Assembly: GCF_014652615.1 (NCBI RefSeq)
Contig: NZ_BMZD01000001.1
Span: 83,962-147,961 of the forward strand
Direction: 5' to 3'
Length of the DNA stretch: 64,000 nucleotides
Source: Novosphingobium arvoryzae
GTDB lineage: Bacteria; Pseudomonadota; Alphaproteobacteria; Sphingomonadales; Sphingomonadaceae
The notes beneath the pieces are model-generated. The model was not told the DNA's origin. It ran no database searches and saw only the letters and a list, made by a program, of their open reading frames with translations. Positions 28,351 to 36,281 of the stretch are shown here, piece after piece. The position numbers and the translations under genes are program-made. Within the stretch, counting starts at the first letter, position 1; each line of letters opens with the position of its first letter.

Positions 28351-29871
28351 ATGTCCGGGATGGTGACGATCCGTGAGGAAGACCTGATCGAAAGCGTGGC
28401 CGATGCGCTGCAATACATCAGCTATTACCACCCGATGGATTACATCCGCGCGCTGGGCGAAGCCTACAAGGCGGAACAGGGCCCGGCGGCCAAGGACGCC
28501 ATCGCCCAGATCCTGACCAACAGCCGGATGTGCGCCGAAGGGCATCGTCCGCTGTGCCAGGACACCGGCATCGTCAACGTGTTCATCGAATGGGGCCAGA
28601 ACTGCCGTCTGGAATCGGACCGGTCGCTGCAGGACGTGGTCGATGAAGGGGTGCGCCGCGCCTACCTGAACCCTGAAAACAAGCTGCGCGCCTCGGTTCT
28701 GGCTGATCCGGCATTCACGCGCCGCAACACGCGCGACAACACGCCCTGCGTGCTGCACGTCGATATGGTGCCGGGCAGCAAGGTCTCGGTCGATGTCGCG
28801 GCCAAGGGCGGCGGGAGCGAGAACAAGTCGAAGTTCAAGATGATGAACCCCAGCGACAACATCGTCGACTGGGTGCTGGAAATGCTGCCGCAGATGGGCG
28901 CGGGCTGGTGCCCGCCGGGGATGCTGGGCATCGGCATCGGCGGCACGGCGGAACATTGCGTGCTGCTGGCCAAGAAGGCGCTGATGGAGCCGATCGACAT
29001 GGCCCAGCTGAAGGAGCGCGGGCCGCAGAACGATATCGAGGCGCTGCGGATCGAGATCTTCGACAAGGTCAACGCACTGGGCATCGGGGCGCAGGGGCTG
29101 GGCGGCCTGTCCACCATTCTCGATGTCAAGATTGCCGACTGGCCGTGCCACGCCGCGGGCAAGCCGGTGGCGATGATCCCCAACTGCGCCGCCACCCGCC
29201 ACGCGCACTTCACGCTCGATGGCTCCGGTCCCAGCTTCCTGGAAACGCCGAAGCTGGACGAGTGGCCCGAAGTCCACTGGACGCCCGACAAGGCGGCCAA
29301 GAAGGTCAACCTCGACACGCTGACCGCCGAGGAAGTGCAGAGCTGGAAGCAGGGCGACCGGTTGCTGCTCAACGGGCGGATGCTGACCGGCCGCGATGCC
29401 GCGCACAAGCGCATCCAGGACATGCTGGCCAAGGGCGAGGACCTGCCGGTCGAGTTCAAGGGCCGCGTGATCTATTACGTCGGCCCGGTCGATCCCGTGC
29501 GCGACGAAGTCGTCGGCCCGGCGGGCCCGACCACGGCGACCCGCATGGACAAGTTCATGGACATGATGCTGGAGCAGGGCCTGCTGGCCTGCGTCGGCAA
29601 GGCGGAACGCGGCCCGGCGGCGACCCAGTCGATCGCCCAGCACAAGTCGGCCTACCTGATGGCGGTCGGCGGCGCGGCCTATCTGGTGGCGCGGGCGATC
29701 AAGCAGGCCAAGGTCGTCGGCTTCGAGGACCTGGGCATGGAAGCGATCTATGAATTCACGGTCGAGGACATGCCGGTGACGGTCGCGGTCGACAGCGAAG
29801 GGCAGAACGTCCACACGCTCGCTCCGCTGGTCTGGAAGGACAAGATCGCCAAGGAACACCTCCTCGGCTGA
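28351..29871 (+). CDS. Class I (iron-sulfur) fumarate hydratase
   Basis: This TCA-cycle enzyme hydrates fumarate to malate and needs a [4Fe-4S] cluster. The 506-residue protein has the N-terminal domain with LCQDTGIVNVFI and the second cluster region NCAATRHAHFTLDGSGP, then the C-terminal beta domain (GRVIYYVGPVDP; GPTTATRMDKFMDMML). The ATG at 28351 has AAGGAG at good spacing. It is a single-chain class I type, not the two-subunit form. Confidence 0.95.
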   Translation: MSGMVTIREEDLIESVADALQYISYYHPMDYIRALGEAYKAEQGPAAKDAIAQILTNSRMCAEGHRPLCQDTGIVNVFIEWGQNCRLESDRSLQDVVDEGVRRAYLNPENKLRASVLADPAFTRRNTRDNTPCVLHVDMVPGSKVSVDVAAKGGGSENKSKFKMMNPSDNIVDWVLEMLPQMGAGWCPPGMLGIGIGGTAEHCVLLAKKALMEPIDMAQLKERGPQNDIEALRIEIFDKVNALGIGAQGLGGLSTILDVKIADWPCHAAGKPVAMIPNCAATRHAHFTLDGSGPSFLETPKLDEWPEVHWTPDKAAKKVNLDTLTAEEVQSWKQGDRLLLNGRMLTGRDAAHKRIQDMLAKGEDLPVEFKGRVIYYVGPVDPVRDEVVGPAGPTTATRMDKFMDMMLEQGLLACVGKAERGPAATQSIAQHKSAYLMAVGGAAYLVARAIKQAKVVGFEDLGMEAIYEFTVEDMPVTVAVDSEGQNVHTLAPLVWKDKIAKEHLLG

Positions 29872-29961
29872 TCGCGGCCCCGGCAGCGGTTCCCGGATCG
29901 ACCAAAGCGCCTTGCACCTCGACGAAGCTGCTGGCGCCGGGCGGGCTGGACGGGCTAGGCC

Positions 29962-31254
29962 ATGATCGACATGGACCCAGCCATCCCTTCGGCCCCAGCG
30001 GCGGCCCCGGCGCAGCCGCCGCGCGTTCCGGCGCGGATCGTGCTGGCGTCGATTGCCGCGCTGTGGGTGACCTACTTTGCGCTGGCCACGCTGCGCGGCT
30101 GGCTGGTCGGGCTGGAACTGCACGACGCGCTGCTGTGGCGGCGGATGCTGGTGATTCTGGCTTCGATGGTGGTGACGGTTGGCCTGTGGCCGCTGTTGCG
30201 CCTGCTGGATCCGCGCACCGTGTGGGTCAAGATCGTGGCGGTCCTGCTGATGGCGCTGCCCGCGTCGCTGCTGCTGGCCAGCATCAACCAGTGGGTTTTC
30301 GCCGCGATCGAGGATGAAGTCGTTGCCAAGATCGGTGAGCGCGAAGGCCTGCGCGTGCGCAGCGACGAGGCTGGCAACCTGCTGGTCGATCCGCTGGAGC
30401 GCCACGATCCGGTCGACGCCGGGGCGCTGCCGACCGATGTCGTTCCGGACGACGCCGCGGCTGCAATGTCTGCCGATCAGGCCGCTATCACCATTGCTGC
30501 CCAGACCCGCGAGGATAACCGCTGGCGTCAGCTGACCGATGTGGCGCTGGGGCGCTACTTCCTGTTGCTGGCCTGGGCGGCGCTCTATTTCGCGCTCGTC
30601 AATGCCGAGCAGGCCCGCGCGGCAGAGCGGCGCGAGGGAGCCTATCGCCGAGCGGCGAAGGCGGCGGAACTGCGCTCGCTGCGCTATCAGGTCAACCCGC
30701 ACTTCCTGTTCAATACGCTCAATTCGCTCTCCGCATTGGTGATGACCGGCAAGACCGATGCGGCCGAGGAAATGATCCAGACGCTGTCCACGTTCTATCG
30801 CCGCAGCCTGGCGGGCGACCCTACCGCGGACGTTGCGCTGGAGCAGGAAATCGCCTTGCAGCGGCTCTATCTGGAAATTGAGGGGGTCCGCTTTCCCGAA
30901 CGCCTGAAGGCCCGGATCGACATTCCCGACGATCTGCTCGACGCCCGCGTGCCGGGCATGATCCTGCAACCGCTGGTCGAAAATTCGGTCAAGTATGGGG
31001 TCGCCCCGACGAATCGTGCGGTCCATGTGTGCATTTCCGCCCGCAGCGAAGGCGATCAACTGGTGATCACGGTTGGCGATGATGGTCCAGGCGCGCCCGG
31101 CGGGCCGAAATCCGGCTTTGGCATTGGCCTCGCCAACGTCGAAGACCGGCTGGCCGCGCGCTATGGCAACGCGGCCCGGCTGTCCGCCGGACCAGTTGCG
31201 GCTGGCGGCTGGCGCACGGTGATCCGCCTGCCGTTGGAAGCGCATGCCGGATAA
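29962..31254 (+). CDS. LytS/YehU-type membrane histidine kinase
   Basis: A 430-residue sensor kinase. Three membrane helices lie in about residues 20-115, a linker in 115-190 and another helix near 197-213. The His_kinase domain follows (YQVNPHFLFNTLNSLSALV near residue 240, His phosphosite), then the ATPase domain with LQPLVENSVKYG (N box) and GDDGPGAPG...GFGIGLANVEDRL. The gene overlaps the response regulator gene by 11 bp, so they form one system. The signal sensed is unknown. Confidence 0.92.
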   Translation: MIDMDPAIPSAPAAAPAQPPRVPARIVLASIAALWVTYFALATLRGWLVGLELHDALLWRRMLVILASMVVTVGLWPLLRLLDPRTVWVKIVAVLLMALPASLLLASINQWVFAAIEDEVVAKIGEREGLRVRSDEAGNLLVDPLERHDPVDAGALPTDVVPDDAAAAMSADQAAITIAAQTREDNRWRQLTDVALGRYFLLLAWAALYFALVNAEQARAAERREGAYRRAAKAAELRSLRYQVNPHFLFNTLNSLSALVMTGKTDAAEEMIQTLSTFYRRSLAGDPTADVALEQEIALQRLYLEIEGVRFPERLKARIDIPDDLLDARVPGMILQPLVENSVKYGVAPTNRAVHVCISARSEGDQLVITVGDDGPGAPGGPKSGFGIGLANVEDRLAARYGNAARLSAGPVAAGGWRTVIRLPLEAHAG

Positions 31255-31990
31255 AGCCCCCGCCTCGCCCGCCCCGCTGCGCACGCTCATCGTCGATGAC
31301 GAGCCGCTGGCGATCGAACGCATGCGCGTGATCTGCGGCGGCCTTGCCGGGATTGAGGTCATCGCGCACGCGCTGGACGGAGCAGCCGCGCTGCAAGAGA
31401 TCGAAACGAGCAGCCCCGACCTGGTGCTGCTGGACATGACGATGCCAGAGCTCGACGGTCTGTCCGTGGCCCGCGCCCTGGCGCGCCGGGATCAGGCGCC
31501 GGCGGTGATTTTCGTGACGGCGCATGACAATTTCGCTGTCGAGGCCTTTGATCTCGATGCTGTCGATTACGTGCTGAAGCCGGTGACGGCCGAACGGCTG
31601 GAGCGGGCCGTCGCTCGCGCCGTGGCGCGGCGCGGATCGCGTGCGGCGGGTGGGGGCAACTGGCTCAGCGAATTCTGGGTCCCGCATCGTTCGGAGTTGC
31701 TGCGGATCGCGGCGGGCGATGTCGACCGGATCGATGCGGAGCGCGATTACGTGCGGCTGCACGTGGGCGATCGCAGTTACCTGCTGCTCCAGACGGTATC
31801 CGGGCTGGAAGCACGGCTCGACCCGGATCGCTTCATTCGCCTGCACCGCTCCACCATTCTGCGCCGCGACCGGATCACGGGCCTGCGGCATGACGGACTG
31901 GGTGTCTGGTCGGCGGAGCTCGCGGACGGCTCGACCGTCAGGATCGGGCGGACCTATCTGGCCCGCGCGAAAGCAATGGCGGGACGCTGA
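31244..31990 (+). CDS. LytTR-family response regulator
   Basis: A 248-residue regulator with an N-terminal receiver domain (LIVDDEPLAIERM; phospho-Asp in LVLLDMTMPELDGL; KPVTAERLERAV) and a C-terminal LytTR DNA-binding domain (IDAERDYVRLHVGDRSYLL; RFIRLHRSTILRRDRI). It is the cognate partner of the overlapping LytS-type kinase. Its target genes are not visible. Confidence 0.94.
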   Translation: MPDKAPASPAPLRTLIVDDEPLAIERMRVICGGLAGIEVIAHALDGAAALQEIETSSPDLVLLDMTMPELDGLSVARALARRDQAPAVIFVTAHDNFAVEAFDLDAVDYVLKPVTAERLERAVARAVARRGSRAAGGGNWLSEFWVPHRSELLRIAAGDVDRIDAERDYVRLHVGDRSYLLLQTVSGLEARLDPDRFIRLHRSTILRRDRITGLRHDGLGVWSAELADGSTVRIGRTYLARAKAMAGR

Positions 31991-32013
31991 CAGAGCGCCT
32001 AGAGTCCCCGGCG

Positions 32014-32280
32014 ATGGGCGTGATCCTGATCTTCCTGCTCGGCATTGCCAATTTCGCGGTCCACAAGGCCGTGCTGGAAAGCCGGCATCCGCTGCTGGGG
32101 CAGGTGCCGATGTTCTTTCATCTGCTGGGCGGGCGGTTCAGTCTGATCGTCGAGTTCCTGATGCTGCTGGGCGCGCTGCTGATGGTGTCGCAGGGCTCTG
32201 ATGGCTGGGTATGGCTCTATCTGGGGTATAGCGGGGTCAACGCGGTTTCCGCATGGTTGATCCTGACGGGCCGGGTCTGA
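32014..32280 (+). CDS. Small membrane protein, unknown function
   Basis: An 88-residue hydrophobic protein with about three membrane segments (ILIFLLGIANFAVHKAVL; FSLIVEFLMLLGALLMV; WLYLGYSGVNAVSAWLILTG). It lies 23 bp after the LytTR regulator on the same strand, so it may belong to that operon. No family recognised. Confidence 0.72.
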   Translation: MGVILIFLLGIANFAVHKAVLESRHPLLGQVPMFFHLLGGRFSLIVEFLMLLGALLMVSQGSDGWVWLYLGYSGVNAVSAWLILTGRV

Positions 32281-32299
32281 TCGGCTAACAGGCGCGGTG

Positions 32300-33043
32300 A
32301 TGGATCAACCGACAGTTCTCTATCACGTCAGCGACCTGCACTTCGGATACGAAGATCGCGCTGCGCTGGACTGGTTCGCCGCCGAGGTCGACCGCGAACG
32401 CCCCGCCGCCGTGATCTGCACCGGCGACCTGACGATGCGCGGCTCGGCGCGTGAATTCGCTGCCGCGACGAAATGGCTGGCGCAGCTGCCCGTGCCGGTC
32501 AGCCTTGAGCCGGGCAATCACGACGTACCCTATTACCACCACATGCTGCGCCGCCTGACCCGGCCCTATGCCCGCTACCGGGCGCTCGAAGCCGCGCTGG
32601 AAAGCGAGATCGCGCTACCCGACCTTGCGGTAGTACCGTTGAAAACGGTGGCGCGGGCACAGTTCCGGCTGAACTGGTCAAAAGGACGAGTCAGTGCCGG
32701 CGATTTGGATGCCGCCTTGCAGGGCCTGGCCCATCACGCGGGACGGCGCACCCGGCTGGTGGCCTGCCATCACCCTCTGGTGGAGGCTGACACCCACGCC
32801 ACGGCTTCGACGCGCGGAGGCAAACGCGCGCTCGCCGCACTGGCACGGGCGGGGGCGACGGCGGTCCTGTCGGGCCATGTCCACGATCCGTTCGACAAGC
32901 TGGTCGAGCTTGATGGTCAGACGATCCGGATCATCGGCGCGGGCACGCTGTCGCAGCGGCTGCGGACGTCGCGGCCTTGCTTCAACCGGCTGGAACTGAA
33001 TGCGAACGGCGCGATGGACGTTCAGGTGCGGACCCTGGACTAG
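32300..33043 (+). CDS. Calcineurin-like metallophosphoesterase
   Basis: A 247-residue protein with all five metallophosphoesterase motifs: DLHFG, GDLTMRG, GNHDV, the CHHPL block and GHVHDP. Two metal ions would be bound by these Asp, His and Asn residues. Related proteins are cyclic-nucleotide phosphodiesterases (CpdA-like), but the substrate is not certain. The ATG at 32300 is preferred to a GTG just before it. Confidence 0.9.
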   Translation: MDQPTVLYHVSDLHFGYEDRAALDWFAAEVDRERPAAVICTGDLTMRGSAREFAAATKWLAQLPVPVSLEPGNHDVPYYHHMLRRLTRPYARYRALEAALESEIALPDLAVVPLKTVARAQFRLNWSKGRVSAGDLDAALQGLAHHAGRRTRLVACHHPLVEADTHATASTRGGKRALAALARAGATAVLSGHVHDPFDKLVELDGQTIRIIGAGTLSQRLRTSRPCFNRLELNANGAMDVQVRTLD

Positions 33044-33729
33044 CGGCTGCCAGCGCGGGCGCGGACTTTCGCCTCGACCGCGTGGATCAGCGCCAGCAGG
33101 TCTTCGCGGCTGATGTCCAGCATTTCGTCCCAGGTTTCGAGCACATCATCGACATCCTGATCCTCGATATGACCGACCCAGTTGGCAGGAGTCGGGATCG
33201 GAGCGGCGCGGTGCGGATAGGAATGGCCGGTCAGACGGTTCCACGTGAAACCCGCCGCCAGCAGTACGACCACGTTCAGCATCAGCGGAACTAGCAGGAA
33301 CCCAGGACCGGCCGCGACAACGGCAGGCGCGGGCAGCGCGGTCAGCAACGCGGTCCCGCCGGCCGGGGGGTGCAGGCAGCGGGCAATGCTCATCGCTGCA
33401 ATTGCGGTGCCAACGGCCACGCCCGCCGCCAGCCAGGGCAGCGGGATCAGCCAGTGCGCCAGAATGCCCAGCGCTCCTGCAATCAGGTGCCCGCCCAATA
33501 CCGGCCAAGGCTGGGCCAGCGGACTGGCGGGCAGCACGAACACCAGCACCGCCGATGCCCCCATTGATGCAATCAGCCAGGGCAGTGTGGGCGAACCGGC
33601 CAGAGTCGCCCGGCCCACCAGTCCGGTGATCAGGATGGCCACGGTCGCGCCCAGCGCGCCGCGCAACCAGCCAATGCGCCCCAGCGCGCGCATGCCTGTC
33701 GGTGAGGAAAGCGGAACCTGGTTGGGCAT
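33040..33729 (-). CDS. HPP family integral membrane protein
   Basis: A 229-residue membrane protein with about four to five helices in residues 20-170 and the diagnostic HPPAGGTALLTA motif. HPP proteins have been linked to nitrite transport in chloroplasts; the bacterial role is unclear. A cytosolic tail follows from about residue 175. It is convergent with the phosphoesterase gene (4-bp overlap). A parS-like sequence (33237) lies in its 3' part. Confidence 0.87.
   Translation of the reverse strand: MPNQVPLSSPTGMRALGRIGWLRGALGATVAILITGLVGRATLAGSPTLPWLIASMGASAVLVFVLPASPLAQPWPVLGGHLIAGALGILAHWLIPLPWLAAGVAVGTAIAAMSIARCLHPPAGGTALLTALPAPAVVAAGPGFLLVPLMLNVVVLLAAGFTWNRLTGHSYPHRAAPIPTPANWVGHIEDQDVDDVLETWDEMLDISREDLLALIHAVEAKVRARAGSR
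33237..33252. promoter_or_regulatory. Off-cluster parS-like sequence
   Basis: GGTTCCACGTGAAACC contains a perfect TCACGTGG/CCACGTGAAAC-like core and one consensus half (CACGTGAAAC). It matches parS at 13 of 16 positions and lies about 28 kb from the parS cluster. It may be a weak or former ParB site, or chance. Confidence 0.4.
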
Positions 33730-33779
33730 TGCGGGAAACCTTGCGTGATGCGGTGGGGCCGCGGAGCGGAGGGACCAAC

Positions 33780-33790
33780 GAAAAAGGGGC
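33780..33790. repeat. Candidate left attachment core (attL)
   Basis: GAAAAAGGGGC is identical to 48977-48987 at the other end. It is also the start of a terminator stem, so identity could be coincidental. If real, removing the island would leave a single rpsI terminator. Confidence 0.4.
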
Positions 33791-33813
33791 CAGCCCTGCG
33801 GCCGACCCCTTTT
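33782..33813. terminator. Rho-independent terminator at the island's left edge
   Basis: AAAAGGGG (33782-33789) pairs with CCCCTTTT (33806-33813). Read leftward it ends in TTTTTC, so it would stop transcription coming out of the island or, before insertion, from rpsI. The stretch from here to the DUF6641-like gene (about 130 bp) is AT-rich and holds no gene. Confidence 0.75.
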
Positions 33814-33906
33814 CCTTGAATAACCGAAACGGCCTTGATCAGCGCTTCGATAACAGAACCGTGTAAAAAACGCTTTAAAAACAAATGTTTATTCCTAAAG
33901 AGAATA

Positions 33907-33927
33907 TTTCTGCTGCGATTCTGCTAC
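33907..33927. repeat. Integrase arm-type or attachment repeat, left
   Basis: TTCTGCTGCGATTCTGCTAC here matches TTCTGCTATGATTCTGCTAC at 48954-48973 at 18 of 20 positions, and a third partial copy CTGCTGCGATTATGCTA is at 48903. The shared block is GATTCTGCTAC. These may be integrase binding arms or the true att repeats. Confidence 0.5.
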
Positions 33928-33945
33928 GCAGATGCGCCTTAGCCA

Positions 33946-34383
33946 TTAAGTCGATTTATCACGAGATTTCGGTGCGTTGATAGCCATTGCGACATAAGCA
34001 TCCAGTTCTCCATTTACTGCCGCAGAACGCAGTGTTTCAAGCACGGGTTTCACATCGACAAGCTGTTTTACAAAAACGGCATTGCCGTCTTTGCTCAATG
34101 AGATTGGCTTAGACCCATACTTACACTGCACATAGAATCCACCATCTTGTTCGAAGAACCACGAACGCACGACCTTCTGCCTTTGCACACGCACCCTCTC
34201 GCCAGCTTCATTCTTCGTCCAGCGCGGTGCCGTGACAGCGTATTGCTCGCCACGCATTGCAGCTTCAGCGACTTCGATCTGCTCGTTGATTGCAGTCAGC
34301 AGCTTGGTTCGACGTGCTTCGATTGGGCTAAGTTTGGTCTGTCGAGTGACAGGCTTAATCGTAAGTTTTGCAAGTGACGACAT
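33946..34383 (-). CDS. DUF6641-like protein, unknown function
   Basis: A 145-residue basic protein. Its layout (SLAKLTIKPV..., IEARRTKLLTAINEQIEVAEA, then VVRSWFFEQDGGFYVQCKYGSKPISLSK, and a helical C-terminus) resembles the DUF6641 family found on proteobacterial islands. Function is unknown. AGGAGA precedes the ATG at 34383. It diverges from the 576-residue gene, and the control region between them contains palindrome A. Confidence 0.7.
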   Translation of the reverse strand: MSSLAKLTIKPVTRQTKLSPIEARRTKLLTAINEQIEVAEAAMRGEQYAVTAPRWTKNEAGERVRVQRQKVVRSWFFEQDGGFYVQCKYGSKPISLSKDGNAVFVKQLVDVKPVLETLRSAAVNGELDAYVAMAINAPKSRDKST

Positions 34384-34465
34384 GATCGCATTCTCCTGTT
34401 CCGAGAATGCGATTCTGAATCCTTCACATTGATATTCCTACCGATTTCCAGCCTAAATGAGCCAT

Positions 34466-34482
34466 ACTTTAAACTTTAAAGT
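34466..34482. promoter_or_regulatory. Island palindrome A (candidate operator)
   Basis: ACTTTAAACTTTAAAGT: two perfect 8-bp arms around one base. It lies 83 bp upstream of the DUF6641-like start and 68 bp upstream of the 576-residue protein's start, in their shared control region. Its reverse complement is identical to palindromes B and C. Confidence 0.8.
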
Positions 34483-34550
34483 TCGCTTTTCGTCACCAGT
34501 TGCATCGACCACTACGCATGGTAGCGTGTGCGGCATAGCGGGGGCGTTGG

Positions 34551-36281
34551 ATGGCTACTGAGCAGGAACTAAACGACAGACTGCAAAAGATTCAGGGTGA
34601 TGCACAGGAGCAGCATCGACTGCATGTAGGTGCAAGAAACCTACTGCATCGGAACCTTGCTGACGCATATGTCTGGTGGCTTGAAGCAATCAAACAACCG
34701 AAGAGCTATCTCGACAGCATCTTTAAAACGAATGCGATTGAAACCCGCTCAACCTCAAACGAAGTGAACTTCAATCCGATCATTCGCCTGATATTCAAAA
34801 TGCAAGCTGCAAATGCTGGAACCGCAAGCCAGTGGTCCGCCGCTTTACGAGTCGTGCATGAATATTATCAAGCAAACGAAAGTCACCTTCGAAGAGTTAA
34901 CGATATTGAGGGCGAGATTGCGGCTTTCATCAGAAAAAAGGGCGGAATCAGTGGGCTTAGGCTGATTCACAATCAGATATTCGATGCAGATAATCCAGAT
35001 GCGCTCACCTCGACAGCAACTGTTGAGCCGAAACGCAAACCAACGAAAGGCGACAAATATCGTCTCGATACCGAAGCTAAGATATTCAAATCGAAGAGAA
35101 GCCTTCTCAAGGATTCGAAGAGTCTCGGTGCCGTCGAAATCTCAGACATTGCCACGAACGATGATGACCTGATCGTTGTCCTTGCAAAACGTAATCCCAA
35201 AACGGGCAAGCTCGAAGCTGTTGGCACGACGAATGACGATGACGTGATCCGACAAGCGATCATGGAAAGCGTTGATACGGACGTTCGCAAGCTCGCCCCA
35301 AATCTACGTCTTATTGTTGAATGCCTGCGCCCGCATATCGTGCCGCACAAGCTGCAAAAGCTGAACGTTCGAAAAACATTCTTTTTGGAGCACGATCTGG
35401 GAAAGAATAAGGAGGGAAAGGACCGAAACTTCAGCGAGTTCGTTCGTTTTGTCCTTACCAAATCTGGAGCCATCATCGCCAGCAAGTCGCCCAGCACTGC
35501 AAGCCTTACAACCATCTCTCAGCCCAATGTGCCCTTCGAGCTTGAGCGAGATATCTTTCTACGTGGCAAGGACCGCTTCTGGATTGAAACGGAGCTTTTG
35601 AACAACGGTCAAATGCCGTTGTTCAAGGTCACGACGGAGCAAGGTTTGCTTGATGCCCCAGCAAATCTGACTGCTTCGAAAATGCTTGTGCTGAAAAATC
35701 AGCAGGCTGACGAAGAACGAAGAATCTACTTCTACGACTACGAAAACCTCGACGAAGAGCAGAGTTATCAGCCCGTCCCTGTCGATCAAATCAGCTATGA
35801 CTGGCAGATAGATGCGGACAAAAAGTTTGTCACACGCTTCTATCGCAAGCAGCTCGACCAATGGCTCGTGCTGGTCAAAAAGAACATTCATCTCGCAAGC
35901 AACAAAACGATGAAACTGGTGCTGGCAGATAGTTATCTTGAAGCACGATCCCACTTCGTCAAAGATCAGCCAGGTGTGAATGAGGAAGGCTACGCTCGTT
36001 TCGCTGATGACTACTACACGCTCTATGGGCGTGATGCGAAAGTCGAGCACCTGACAGATGCGCCTGCCGAAATCACCGTCTCACCGCTTGATATAGTAGA
36101 GCTTTTTGCGACGTTGGCGAATGTTCCGACAAAGGGACGCATCATGATCAGGGGTAATACCCACATCATGAATATCTCATACGAGACTGCGACAGCGAAG
36201 CATGAAGCCTTCATTCCCGCATGTGACCATGATGGTCAGCGGGATGCGACATACTTCAAATGGTATGTCCCCAATGCCTGA
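34551..36281 (+). CDS. 576-residue protein of unknown function, partner of the TGT-like enzyme
   Basis: I do not recognise this protein. It is soluble (no signal peptide or membrane segment) and rich in Asp, Lys and Glu. It has a helical N-terminal third (residues 1-130), a charged linker near 160-190, and a strand-rich second half (FYDYENLDEEQSYQPVPVD; GRIMIRGNTHIMNISYE). The stop overlaps the start of the next gene by 8 bp, so the two are translationally coupled and probably work together. Low GC. Possible roles (DNA recognition, substrate delivery, regulation) are speculation. Confidence 0.85.
   Translation: MATEQELNDRLQKIQGDAQEQHRLHVGARNLLHRNLADAYVWWLEAIKQPKSYLDSIFKTNAIETRSTSNEVNFNPIIRLIFKMQAANAGTASQWSAALRVVHEYYQANESHLRRVNDIEGEIAAFIRKKGGISGLRLIHNQIFDADNPDALTSTATVEPKRKPTKGDKYRLDTEAKIFKSKRSLLKDSKSLGAVEISDIATNDDDLIVVLAKRNPKTGKLEAVGTTNDDDVIRQAIMESVDTDVRKLAPNLRLIVECLRPHIVPHKLQKLNVRKTFFLEHDLGKNKEGKDRNFSEFVRFVLTKSGAIIASKSPSTASLTTISQPNVPFELERDIFLRGKDRFWIETELLNNGQMPLFKVTTEQGLLDAPANLTASKMLVLKNQQADEERRIYFYDYENLDEEQSYQPVPVDQISYDWQIDADKKFVTRFYRKQLDQWLVLVKKNIHLASNKTMKLVLADSYLEARSHFVKDQPGVNEEGYARFADDYYTLYGRDAKVEHLTDAPAEITVSPLDIVELFATLANVPTKGRIMIRGNTHIMNISYETATAKHEAFIPACDHDGQRDATYFKWYVPNA

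Noticed and set aside
28168-31437. 1089-codon open frame on the - strand
   Set aside because: It is antisense to the fumarase and the LytS-type kinase; its translation is rich in Arg, Gln, His and Asp with no domain, typical of a high-GC shadow.
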